Counted from the stretch's first letter, positions 6,038-12,116 are shown. The stretch is DNA of 12,478 nucleotides from Firmicutes bacterium CAG:170 (GCA_000436735.1 FR887216.1:1-12478); one strand, 5' to 3'. Translations and numbers: made by a program. The notes: generated by a model from the sequence alone, not told the origin.

Positions 6038-7062
6038 TGGCGCTGTATGTCGATATTGAAAAAAAACTCGGCAGCTTTCACCTGCGCGCCAAATTCGAGG
6101 TGGACGGTGAAACACTCGCCCTGCTCGGCGCGTCCGGCTGCGGCAAGAGCATGACGCTCAAATGCATCGCAGGCATCGAAAGGCCCGACCGCGGGCAGAT
6201 CATCCTCGACGGCGAAACACTGTTCGACAGTGAAAAGCACGTCGATCTGCCGCCGCAGAAGCGCCGCGTCGGCTATCTGTTCCAGCAATATGCGCTGTTC
6301 CCCTCCATGACCGCCGAGCAGAATATCCTCTGCTGCATCCGCAGCGGCACACGCGCAGAAAAGCGGCGCGCGCTTGCCGAGGCCGTGCGGATGTTCCGGC
6401 TGGAGGGGCTTGAAAAAAAGCTCCCCGCGCAGCTCTCTGGCGGTCAGCAGCAGCGCGTCGCGCTGGCGCGCATCCTCTGCTCCCGACCGAAGGCTATTTT
6501 GCTGGACGAGCCGTTCTCCGCGCTCGACGGCTTCCTCAAATGGAATCTGGAGCTGGAGCTTTCTGACCTTCTGAGCCGCTTCAACGGCCCCATCGTCTGG
6601 GTCTCGCACGACCTCGGCGAATGCCGCCGCAACTGCTCGCAGGTCTGCGTTATGGAAAACGGCCTGACCGGCCGCATCATGGGCCTGGACGAGCTGATCC
6701 GCCGCCCGGACTCGCTGAGCGCGGCGCGTCTTGCCGGATACAAGAACTTCTTCCCCTGCCGCGCCTGCGAGGGCGGCGTTTTCGTCCCGGACTGGGGTCT
6801 GACGCTGCGCGGCATTTCCGCCGGGCCGGAGCATTCGCTTCTCGCCGTCGGGCCGGACGCCGTGGATCTCTCCGGTAAGGCCTATGCCTTCCGCGTTCTC
6901 CGCGTCATTCAGGACGTCGGGCATAACGTTGTTCTTCTGCGGCCGGACGGCGCTTCGGAAAATGCGCCGGTGCTGCGCATCGAGGCAGCGCCGGAAAATG
7001 TACCGCAGCCCGGCTCCATTCTGACGCTCTCCCTCCGACCCGCGTCGCTTCTTCTTTTCTGA
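6037..7062 (+). CDS. modC: Molybdate ABC transporter ATP-binding protein ModC
   Basis: This 341-residue cytosolic ATPase powers molybdate import with ModB. All nucleotide-binding motifs are intact: Walker A GASGCGKS (31-38), Q-loop LFQQYALF (81-88), signature LSGGQQQRVALARIL (133-147), Walker B AILLDEPFSALD (153-164) and the switch histidine in VWVSHD (H191). A C-terminal domain of about 100 residues looks TOBE-like, the oxyanion-sensing or regulatory domain usual for ModC. ATG 6037 (TGATG overlap with the modB stop) has GAAAGGAG 8 nt upstream; the adjacent in-frame GTG at 6034 would add a single residue and cannot be excluded. ModC is preferred over other oxyanion importers because of modAB and the moa genes. 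No clear terminator follows before the next promoter. Confidence 0.95.
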   Translation: MALYVDIEKKLGSFHLRAKFEVDGETLALLGASGCGKSMTLKCIAGIERPDRGQIILDGETLFDSEKHVDLPPQKRRVGYLFQQYALFPSMTAEQNILCCIRSGTRAEKRRALAEAVRMFRLEGLEKKLPAQLSGGQQQRVALARILCSRPKAILLDEPFSALDGFLKWNLELELSDLLSRFNGPIVWVSHDLGECRRNCSQVCVMENGLTGRIMGLDELIRRPDSLSAARLAGYKNFFPCRACEGGVFVPDWGLTLRGISAGPEHSLLAVGPDAVDLSGKAYAFRVLRVIQDVGHNVVLLRPDGASENAPVLRIEAAPENVPQPGSILTLSLRPASLLLF

Positions 7063-7078
7063 GCGCCGCGCCGCATGA

Positions 7079-7107
7079 TTGACAGTTTTTTCTGCATATG
7101 TTAGGAT
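7079..7107 (+). promoter_or_regulatory. Promoter for yhhN-like gene
   Basis: TTGACA (7079-7084), a 17-bp spacer and TAGGAT (7102-7107) form a near-consensus sigma-A promoter starting 17 bp after the modC stop. The expected start (about 7114) coincides with the first base of the 7114-7154 hairpin. Confidence 0.7.
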
Positions 7108-7113
7108 GAAGGT

Positions 7114-7154
7114 GCCGGGTGACGAGGGCAGGTGCCTGCTCCCTGTCAGCCGGC
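7114..7154 (+). repeat. Leader hairpin of yhhN, related to the modB upstream repeat
   Basis: GCCGG (7114-7118) pairs with CCGGC (7150-7154), TGAC (7120-7123) with GTCA (7145-7148) and AGGG (7125-7128) with CCCT (7141-7144), closed by a small CAG/CTG hairpin. The result is one long imperfect stem at the predicted 5' end of the mRNA. The arms closely match those at 5242-5304, most clearly in the shared GTCAGCCG. No T tract follows, so it is not a standard terminator. Confidence 0.55.
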
Positions 7155-7181
7155 GCAAAGGAAGAAAGAGAGGAATTGCCC

Positions 7182-7856
7182 ATGCTGCTGATCCTGCTGA
7201 TGGCCGCCGGAGCGCTTCTGGAAACCGTATTCATCATGCAGTCCTACCGCCGCCGGTGCGTCCGGAGCGTGATCTTCAAGACGTTGGCCTCGGCCTGCTT
7301 CGTGCTGCTGGCAATGCAGTGCATCCGCATCCGCGGTACGAGCGATTATGCACAGCTGGTTTTCTGGGGCCTTGTCTGCGGACTGCTGGGCGACGCGCTG
7401 CTGGCGCTCCGCTTTCTCTGGAAGAAAACGCACGATGTGTTCTTCATCGCCGGTACGCTGGCCTTCTTCGCGGGACACATTTTCTATATCCTCGCCATTT
7501 TGAAGCTTGCGCCGGATGCGTGGCAATACGCCATCCCGCTGGCGCTGATCGCGCTGGGTGTCGCCGGGTTCTACTCCAACGCCAAGCAGGTCAAGGCCGG
7601 AAAAATCCTCCCGCTCGGGATCATCTACATCGGTGAGGTGCTCTTCGTGGCGGCCTGTGCGCTCAGCGGCGCGCTGCAAACCTCGAGCCGGGCGCTGTTT
7701 CTGTTCTTCATCGGCGGCCTGTGCTTCTCGCTCAGCGACAATATGCTGGTCGTGCTCTCCTTCGGAACGAATGATAACCCCTATCGGAACGCCGTGCTGC
7801 ACGTTCTGTACTACATGGCGCAGGTCTTTATCGCCGTGAGCATTCTTTTCCTTTGA
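7182..7856 (+). CDS. YhhN/TMEM86-family membrane protein (lysoplasmalogenase-like)
   Basis: The 224-residue protein is almost entirely hydrophobic, with about seven to eight membrane segments. It shows the spaced polar motifs of the YhhN family: LVCGLLGDALLAL (64-76, GD 70-71), FFAGHIFYIL (95-104, GH 98-99), GGLCFSLSDNMLV (178-190, SD 185-186) and a C-terminal YYMAQVFIA. The family includes lysoplasmalogenases that hydrolyse the vinyl-ether bond of lysoplasmalogens; activity of this member is an inference. Plasmalogens occur in many anaerobic clostridia, so the role is reasonable. The start at 7182 is supported by AGGAA (7171-7175) 6 nt upstream; an in-frame ATG at 7119 lies inside the leader hairpin and is not used. 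Its own promoter and terminator make it a single-gene unit. Confidence 0.82.
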   Translation: MLLILLMAAGALLETVFIMQSYRRRCVRSVIFKTLASACFVLLAMQCIRIRGTSDYAQLVFWGLVCGLLGDALLALRFLWKKTHDVFFIAGTLAFFAGHIFYILAILKLAPDAWQYAIPLALIALGVAGFYSNAKQVKAGKILPLGIIYIGEVLFVAACALSGALQTSSRALFLFFIGGLCFSLSDNMLVVLSFGTNDNPYRNAVLHVLYYMAQVFIAVSILFL

Positions 7857-7886
7857 CCGGCAAACTCCGAAAATACCGAACTTTTC

Positions 7887-7916
7887 ATGGACTCTACGAA
7901 TCGTAGAGTCCATTTT
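7887..7916 (+). terminator. Intrinsic terminator after yhhN
   Basis: A perfect 13-bp inverted repeat (ATGGACTCTACGA at 7887-7899 with TCGTAGAGTCCAT at 7901-7913, centre at 7900) is followed by TTTT. In RNA it gives a stem of about 12 bp with a three-base AAU loop and then UUUUCU. It begins 30 bp after the yhhN stop. A symmetric operator is the less likely alternative. Confidence 0.75.
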
Positions 7917-8015
7917 CTACGCCTTGTGGAGGCTTCTGACGGTTTTCTTCCACGCGCCTTTCCGTTTCTGAGAATCACCGGTCCGCGCGCGAGAGCGTCC
8001 TACCGGCTTTTTCGG

Positions 8016-8044
8016 GTGACTTCGAGCCGCCGCCGCTTTATACT
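8016..8044 (+). promoter_or_regulatory. Probable promoter for the SGNH hydrolase gene
   Basis: GTGACT (8016-8021) and TATACT (8039-8044) are spaced by 17 bp, with transcription expected near 8051, about 28 nt before the start codon. The -35 box differs from consensus at two positions. The rest of the spacer from 7917 to 8015 shows nothing further that I can interpret. Confidence 0.5.
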
Positions 8045-8078
8045 GAGCGCAGCATAAAGGCACGAAAGGATGTACCCC

Positions 8079-8747
8079 ATGCGTCAGCTTATCATTTTCG
8101 GAGATTCCGTCATCAAGGGCGTTCATCACTGCGGCGGGAAATTCCACCTCTGCCCCGACCACGACTTTGCCTCGCTTCAGGCCGTCGGCGTTGAAGCGCA
8201 CAATTACGCCAAAATGGGCGCAACGATTGGGACCGGGCTTTCGATCCTACAGCGCCGTCTGAGCGCCTGCGTTCCCGGCGCGACCGTTCTGTTTTCCTTC
8301 GGCGGGAACGACTGCGATTACAATTGGGCGGAGATCGCCGCTGCGCCGGAGGCGGGGCATCTGCCGCATACGCCGCCGGAGCGCTTTCCGGAGCTTTACC
8401 GGCAGGCCATCCAGATGGCGCGGGACTGCGGCGCAGAGCCTGTCGTCGCCTCCATCGTACCGCTCGAAGCGGAGCGCTACTGGCGCGTGATCTCCAACGG
8501 ACTGGACGGTGCTCGCATCATGCAGTGGCTCGGCGACGTGCATCATCTCTACCGCTGGCAGGAATACTATAATGATCTCGCCTGCTCCACAGCGAAGGCT
8601 ATGGGCTGCCGCGTGATCGACGTCCGTTCGCCTTTCCTGCGTCAGCCGCGTTTCCCGACGCTCATGTCCGACGACGGCATCCACCCCTCGGAGCAGGGTC
8701 ACGCCCTTTTGCATCAGGTGCTGGCCGACGCGCTCCGCGCGGAATAA
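8079..8747 (+). CDS. SGNH/GDSL-family hydrolase
   Basis: The 222-residue protein has no signal peptide or membrane segment, so it should be cytosolic. The SGNH catalytic blocks are complete: block I IIFGDSVIKG (nucleophile S10), the block II glycine in AKMGATIG (G47), block III FGGNDCD (N77), and block V DDGIHPSEQGH (D199 and H202). This family hydrolyses esters, thioesters or acyl groups on lipids and carbohydrates; the substrate here cannot be inferred. ATG 8079 is chosen because GAAAGGA (8064-8070) lies 8 nt upstream; the in-frame ATG at 8070 overlaps that site. It appears monocistronic, between two hairpin terminators. Confidence 0.88.
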   Translation: MRQLIIFGDSVIKGVHHCGGKFHLCPDHDFASLQAVGVEAHNYAKMGATIGTGLSILQRRLSACVPGATVLFSFGGNDCDYNWAEIAAAPEAGHLPHTPPERFPELYRQAIQMARDCGAEPVVASIVPLEAERYWRVISNGLDGARIMQWLGDVHHLYRWQEYYNDLACSTAKAMGCRVIDVRSPFLRQPRFPTLMSDDGIHPSEQGHALLHQVLADALRAE

Positions 8748-8778
8748 GGAAAGCGCGCCTTTCCCCAGAAAGCAGCAA

Positions 8779-8806
8779 CTCCTGCCCGGAAACCTCCGGG
8801 CAGGAG
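8779..8806. terminator. GC-rich hairpin after SGNH gene, likely terminator for converging genes
   Basis: CTCCTGCCCGG (8779-8789) and CCGGGCAGGAG (8796-8806) form a perfect 11-bp stem with a 6-nt loop, 32 bp after the SGNH stop. Neither side has a proper T tract (CTTGTACTAT on plus), so efficiency is uncertain. A smaller hairpin, GGAAAG/CTTTCC (8748-8753 with 8759-8764), begins immediately after the stop codon. The SGNH gene and the minus-strand HD gene converge here. Confidence 0.5.
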
Positions 8807-8816
8807 CTTGTACTAT

Positions 8817-8976
8817 GGAACCTCTGAATAAACCCCCGACCGCGGACGACGGATCTTTTCCTCCAATCCTGTGGTTTGAAAAACGAGAAATACATACAGT
8901 ATTCCCACGTTTTTCAAACCTTGTCTTGACGAAAAATCACTCGCCGTCCACAGCCGCTGATTTAATCAGAGCTTCC
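8817..8976. mobile_element. 160-bp MITE-like non-autonomous element
   Basis: The left end GGAACCTCTGAATAAA (8817-8832) and the reverse complement of the right end, GGAAGCTCTGATTAAA (8976-8961), match at 14 of 16 positions. The element is flanked by the direct repeat CTAT (8813-8816 and 8977-8980), a plausible 4-bp target duplication. It has no coding capacity of its own. The GGAA...TCTGAATAA-type end and 4-bp duplication are reminiscent of IS5-type elements, which may supply the transposase; that assignment is an inference. It sits in the convergent spacer, 10 bp from the hairpin at 8779-8806, and disrupts no gene. Confidence 0.75.
8873..8920. repeat. Perfect inverted repeat at the centre of the MITE
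   Basis: GGTTTGAAAAACG (8873-8885) and CGTTTTTCAAACC (8908-8920) are perfect 13-bp complements around a 22-nt AT-rich loop that itself holds ATAC...GTAT. Such internal symmetry is common in MITEs and would fold in either transcript strand. Confidence 0.75.
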
Positions 8977-9061
8977 CTATATACAGAGGCAGTGCGCTGC
9001 CTGTGCCGCCGAGAATTCCAATCGGCCGCGAAGCTTCTCCCTTCTCTCCGGGCGCTGCTTC

Positions 9062-9634
9062 TTACAGCTCCGCCGTTTCCGCAGCGACCGTGTCCTCCGT
9101 ATCGCGCATGGCCTCGAGCGTGCGCTCCAGAAGCGTGTCCAGCTCCCAGCCGAGCTGGTCTGCGCCGCGCTGGATGATCTCGCGCGAGCAGCCTGCCGCG
9201 AACTTCTTGTCCTTGTATTTTTTCTTGAGCGATTTCAACTCCATGTCCTTCGTGCTTTTGCTCGGGCGCATCAGCGCCGCCGCCCAGATCAGGCCCGTCA
9301 GCTCGTCCGCCGCAAAAAGCACCTTTTCCATCTCATGCTCCGGCTTGACGTCCACTGTAATGCCGTAGCCGTGGCTGGCCGTGGCATGGATGGTCGCCTC
9401 GTCCACACCCGCCTTGCGCATCAGCTCCTGCGATTTGACGCAGTGCTGCTCCGGGAACTGCTCAAAATCCAGATCGTGCAGCAGTCCGACCGTCGCCCAG
9501 AAATCGGCCTCGCCGCCGTAGCCGAGCTTTTCGGCATACCAGCGCATGACCGCCTCGACCGTCAGCGCGTGCTGAAGGTGAAAATGATCCTGATTGTATT
9601 TTGTGAGCAGCACCCATGCCTCTGTCCGCTCCAT
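9062..9634 (-). CDS. HD-domain metal-dependent hydrolase
   Basis: The 190-residue cytosolic protein has HD-superfamily residues in order: H22 in LQHALTVEAVMRWYA, the H53-D54 pair in VGLLHDLDFEQFPEQH, H88 in TASHGYG, and D110 in FAADELTGL. Together these would hold one or two divalent metals. HD proteins of this size hydrolyse phosphomonoester or phosphodiester bonds in nucleotides or related compounds; the substrate is unknown. Residues about 128-150 are lysine-rich. The start at 9634 has AAGGGAAG upstream. It has its own promoter and is not obviously part of the PHP-SDR unit that precedes it on the same strand. Confidence 0.85.
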   Translation of the reverse strand: MERTEAWVLLTKYNQDHFHLQHALTVEAVMRWYAEKLGYGGEADFWATVGLLHDLDFEQFPEQHCVKSQELMRKAGVDEATIHATASHGYGITVDVKPEHEMEKVLFAADELTGLIWAAALMRPSKSTKDMELKSLKKKYKDKKFAAGCSREIIQRGADQLGWELDTLLERTLEAMRDTEDTVAAETAEL

Positions 9635-9664
9635 AATTCCGCTTCCCTTCGTGGATTTTGGTCC

Positions 9665-9693
9665 ATTTTACGCCGGAAATACGGATCTGTCAA
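9665..9693 (-). promoter_or_regulatory. Promoter for the HD-domain gene
   Basis: On the minus strand, TTGACA (9693-9688), a 17-bp spacer and TAAAAT (9670-9665) make a near-perfect promoter. The start is expected near 9658, about 24 nt before the ATG. The -35 box begins inside the T tract of the PHP gene terminator. Confidence 0.75.
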
Positions 9694-9725
9694 GAAAAAT
9701 GCGGCACAGCCAAGGCTGTGCCGCA
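9692..9725 (-). terminator. Intrinsic terminator after the PHP gene
   Basis: TGCGGCACAGCC (9700-9711) and GGCTGTGCCGCA (9714-9725) pair to give an 11-bp GC-rich stem with a 4-nt loop. On the minus strand it is followed directly by TTTTTCTT (9699-9692). It begins 11 bp after the PHP stop, a textbook Rho-independent terminator. Confidence 0.88.
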
Positions 9726-9736
9726 CGGTATTTTTC

Positions 9737-10906
9737 TCAGAGAATGGGCGTTCCCTTTTCCTCGTGCTCGATGAGCTTCCACGTCGCGTCGATGAGGTTG
9801 GCGAACATCGGATTCTCCATCGCGCGGATGACGAAGGACTGGCGCGGGGAGTTGATGTCCTCGCCGGATACCTGGAACAGGCCGTTCGCGTCGCACAGGC
9901 CGCGCAGGCGCGTCAGCTGGGCCTCGGTGTTGCGCGTGGGCATGTAGGTCACGGCGCGCACACCGGTCTCCTTCAGGCAGGCGATCACATCGTCCAGATA
10001 ATCGTCCTCGAACTTCTGCGCCTTCTTGTCGCCGGTCACGCTGTCGCCCACGTCGCCGAGATAAGCGTAGCAGAGCAGCGCGTCGATGCGGCTGCAAAGC
10101 GCCACGAGCTCCTTCACGTTCGGGCATTCGTCCGTCGCGTCAATGTAGATCTTCGGCACAAACGCGGATTTCAGAATTCCAAGCAGATCGTAATCGTAGA
10201 ACGGATATGCAAGGTCGAGCATCTGCTTCTTCTGCTTCTCGGAGAGGTTCAGGCCGATGGAGGCAAGGTAATCGACCATGCTCTGGCCCCGTCCCGCCTT
10301 GTTGACCATGGCCTTGGCCAGCGCGAACATCAGATGGCGTTCGGTCACGCCGCCGCCCTCTTTGCTTTCCGAAAGCGGAAGCACGTCGCGGTCATAATCC
10401 AGCTCAATGCCAGGCAGGAGCGCGTTGATCCGCTCGATCATGGCCCGGTTGCGGCGGCCGCGCGCCTCACGATAGGGCGCGAAGAAGGCGTTCAGCTCCT
10501 CGATCCTGTCATGCGGCACGGACTGGATGGTCATGTAGCTCACACCGACCTGATCGGGGTTGTTGGTGCGGCGGCCCTCCAGACGGGTACCGTTCATCGA
10601 CGCGCGGCACTCCATGCCGACCGTGACCGGCATTTCCACCATCTTCGCGGCCTCCAGAAACTCGCGCGCGCCGGAGATGGAGTCGTGGTCGATGATGCCC
10701 GCCGTGCAGAGTCCCTCCATGCGCGCGGCAAAGACCGCCGCCGTGGGAGAATACGGCGAGAAGGAATAGGTCGTATGGATATGGTTGTTGATGTACTGCG
10801 GCACCATCGGCGGGAATTCGGCGGTTTTCAGCACCTCGCGGAGATTTTCCAGCCGTTCTTCCCGCGTGGGTGCGTTGAGCTTGTTCAGAATTTCAATATC
10901 GATCAT
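9737..10906 (-). CDS. PHP-domain metal-dependent phosphoesterase
   Basis: In this 389-residue cytosolic protein the N-terminal PHP signature is clear: NNHIHTTYSFSPYSP (H42, H44), GIIDHDSISGAREFL (D73, H74, D75) and VGMECRAS (E99). These are metal ligands of the polymerase and histidinol phosphatase fold. Later blocks, LCYAYLGDVGDS and VSGEDINSPRQSF, probably complete the metal site, with GEDIN standing where many PHP proteins have a GxDxH-type motif. The family hydrolyses phosphate esters of sugars, nucleotides or histidinol. It is not HisK by context: no his genes are present. It follows the dehydrogenase gene by 10 bp, and its ribosome binding site (TGAGGAA) overlaps that gene's stop codon, so the two are coexpressed and probably act on the same sugar or polyol phosphate. 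Confidence 0.87.
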   Translation of the reverse strand: MIDIEILNKLNAPTREERLENLREVLKTAEFPPMVPQYINNHIHTTYSFSPYSPTAAVFAARMEGLCTAGIIDHDSISGAREFLEAAKMVEMPVTVGMECRASMNGTRLEGRRTNNPDQVGVSYMTIQSVPHDRIEELNAFFAPYREARGRRNRAMIERINALLPGIELDYDRDVLPLSESKEGGGVTERHLMFALAKAMVNKAGRGQSMVDYLASIGLNLSEKQKKQMLDLAYPFYDYDLLGILKSAFVPKIYIDATDECPNVKELVALCSRIDALLCYAYLGDVGDSVTGDKKAQKFEDDYLDDVIACLKETGVRAVTYMPTRNTEAQLTRLRGLCDANGLFQVSGEDINSPRQSFVIRAMENPMFANLIDATWKLIEHEEKGTPIL

Positions 10907-10916
10907 TGCGCGTTCC

Positions 10917-11795
10917 TCAGTTGAGCATGACCTGGCCGCCGGTGACCGGGATGGCCTGACCGGTCTCGTACTTCTGCTCCACGCAGTACATGACCGCGCG
11001 GGCGACGTCGAGCGGCATACAGCCGCGGTTCATCGGCACCTTGGCCTCGTAGTAGCGGCGGACATCCTCGACCGTCTTGGCGCCGGGGACCTTGCCGGCG
11101 GCGAGATACTGCACGAACAGGCCGCGCACCGGGTCGGACCACAGCGGGCCGTCCAGGAAGTTGCCCGGGCAGACGGCGTTGACCTTGATGTTATACGCGC
11201 ACAGCTCGAGCGCGAAGGACTGCGTCAGGCCGATGCCGCCAAACTTGGAGCCGGCATAGGCAAAGTTCTTGTTCGAGCCTTCGAGGCCGGACTTGGAGTT
11301 CAGCGTCACGATGTCGAACATAGCCTCGGGGTCGGCCTCATGCTGTGCCTGCATGATGATGGCGGCGTACTTCGCGCAGAGGAAATAGCCGGTGTAGTTG
11401 ATGTTGGTGACGAACTCGAAGTCCTTCTTCTCGACCTGCGCAAGCGGGCCGGAGCGGACGACGCCCGCGTTCGACAGCATCAGATCCAGACCGCCGAACA
11501 GCTCGACCGTCTTGCCGACCATGGCCGCGACGCTCTCTTCATCATAGACGTTGACGGCGATGGCGACCGCGCGCTCGCCCATTTCCTCCGCGACCTGCTT
11601 GGCCAGCGGCTCGTTCATATCGGCGATGACGATGGTCGCGCCTTCCTTGTAAAGCTCCTCGGCAATGCCCTTGCCGAAGCCCTGCGCCGCACCGGTCACG
11701 ATGCAGATCTTACCGGCCATGCGGCCTTCGCCTGCGGGGCGCTTGTGGATGTTGGCCTTCGCCAGCTCACACCATTTGCTCATATCAACGGACAT
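10917..11795 (-). CDS. Short-chain dehydrogenase, sorbitol-6-phosphate 2-dehydrogenase-like
   Basis: The 292-residue SDR has a cofactor motif TGAAQGFG (34-41), D59 after the second strand (indicating NAD rather than NADP), NAG (109-111), the catalytic serine region LNSKSG (165-170) and Y180/K184 in YAGSK. The stretches NSKSG, SKFGGIGLTQSFALEL, KVPMNRGC and TGQAIPVTGGQVML resemble my recollection of SrlD/GutD, which interconverts sorbitol 6-phosphate and fructose 6-phosphate. The exact polyol phosphate is an inference. It carries about 27 extra N-terminal residues before the Rossmann fold. AAGGAAGG lies 7 nt upstream of the ATG at 11795. It is first in a two-gene operon with the PHP phosphoesterase, and no sugar phosphotransferase genes are in view. 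Confidence 0.88.
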   Translation of the reverse strand: MSVDMSKWCELAKANIHKRPAGEGRMAGKICIVTGAAQGFGKGIAEELYKEGATIVIADMNEPLAKQVAEEMGERAVAIAVNVYDEESVAAMVGKTVELFGGLDLMLSNAGVVRSGPLAQVEKKDFEFVTNINYTGYFLCAKYAAIIMQAQHEADPEAMFDIVTLNSKSGLEGSNKNFAYAGSKFGGIGLTQSFALELCAYNIKVNAVCPGNFLDGPLWSDPVRGLFVQYLAAGKVPGAKTVEDVRRYYEAKVPMNRGCMPLDVARAVMYCVEQKYETGQAIPVTGGQVMLN

Positions 11796-11823
11796 AGGGA
11801 TCCTTCCTTTTCTGTAAATTGAC

Positions 11824-11855
11824 CGCCGCGCGCCGTCTGTGGGCGCGGCGTTTTT
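11824..11855 (+). terminator. GC hairpin with T tract, in the leader of the dehydrogenase gene
   Basis: CGCCGCGC (11824-11831) pairs with GCGCGGCG (11843-11850) around an 11-nt loop and, on the plus strand, is followed by TTTTT. It can therefore stop plus-strand transcription, such as antisense transcripts leaving the dehydrogenase region. On the minus strand the same sequence lies about 7-33 nt into the dehydrogenase mRNA leader and could act as a 5' stabilising hairpin. Confidence 0.55.
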
Positions 11856-11863
11856 CTGTGTCT

Positions 11864-11893
11864 ATTATATAGGCAAATCCCACATCATTTCAA
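11864..11893 (-). promoter_or_regulatory. Promoter of the dehydrogenase-PHP operon
   Basis: On the minus strand, TTGAAA (11893-11888), an 18-bp spacer and a perfect TATAAT (11869-11864) are present. The start near 11857 gives a leader of about 62 nt that includes the 11824-11850 hairpin. Confidence 0.75.
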
Positions 11894-12050
11894 GATGTTT
11901 TTCCTTTTATTTTGAGGTTTTGTGTTTCTTTTTTGCCCACAGCGGAAAATATATCCTTCTCGCGTGCAAGCACCCGATTGTTCGCTTGATGAAAGTTTTT
12001 GCATAAGTAAAAACATTTCCTGCATTTTCGGCAAAATGCTGAATTTTGGC
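11894..12050. other. AT-rich spacer with a small perfect palindrome
   Basis: No gene is supported here. GCATTTT (12022-12028) and AAAATGC (12033-12039) form a perfect 7-bp inverted repeat with loop CGGC, 11 bp upstream of the -35 box of the YitT promoter, where an operator could lie. It lacks a T tract, so a terminator is unlikely. The rest (11894-12021) is T-rich on the plus strand with no structure I can interpret. Confidence 0.4.
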
Positions 12051-12079
12051 TTGCAAATCGTGAGGTGCAGCGATATACT
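12051..12079 (+). promoter_or_regulatory. Promoter for the YitT-family gene
   Basis: TTGCAA (12051-12056), a 17-bp spacer and TATACT (12074-12079) form a good sigma-A promoter. The expected start is near 12086, leaving a leader of about 31 nt that contains AGGAGG (12101-12106). Confidence 0.7.
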
Positions 12080-12116
12080 GTGCAAGGACAAAATCGCCTC
12101 AGGAGGCATCATTCTC

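Noticed and set aside
7119..7181. Upstream in-frame start for the YhhN protein
   Set aside because: It would add 21 polar residues encoded by the leader hairpin; the ATG at 7182 has a well-placed ribosome binding site and starts directly with the first membrane segment.
8987..9002. Small hairpin AGGCAG-TGCG-CTGCCT downstream of the HD gene as its terminator
   Set aside because: The stem is only 6 bp and is not followed by a T tract on the minus strand.
8815..9177. Plus-strand frame of 120 codons running through the MITE
   Set aside because: It crosses the terminal repeats and hairpin of the element and runs antisense into the HD gene; its composition is unlike a protein and it has no ribosome binding site.
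9335..10924. Very long plus-strand open frame (529 codons) opposite the PHP gene
   Set aside because: It is antisense to a well-recognised PHP protein, has no family motifs, and is explained by high GC at codon positions. Similar antisense frames opposite moaA (1351-2526), the MoeA-like gene (3053-4204), modA (4227-5252) and the dehydrogenase (10785-11822) were rejected for the same reason.
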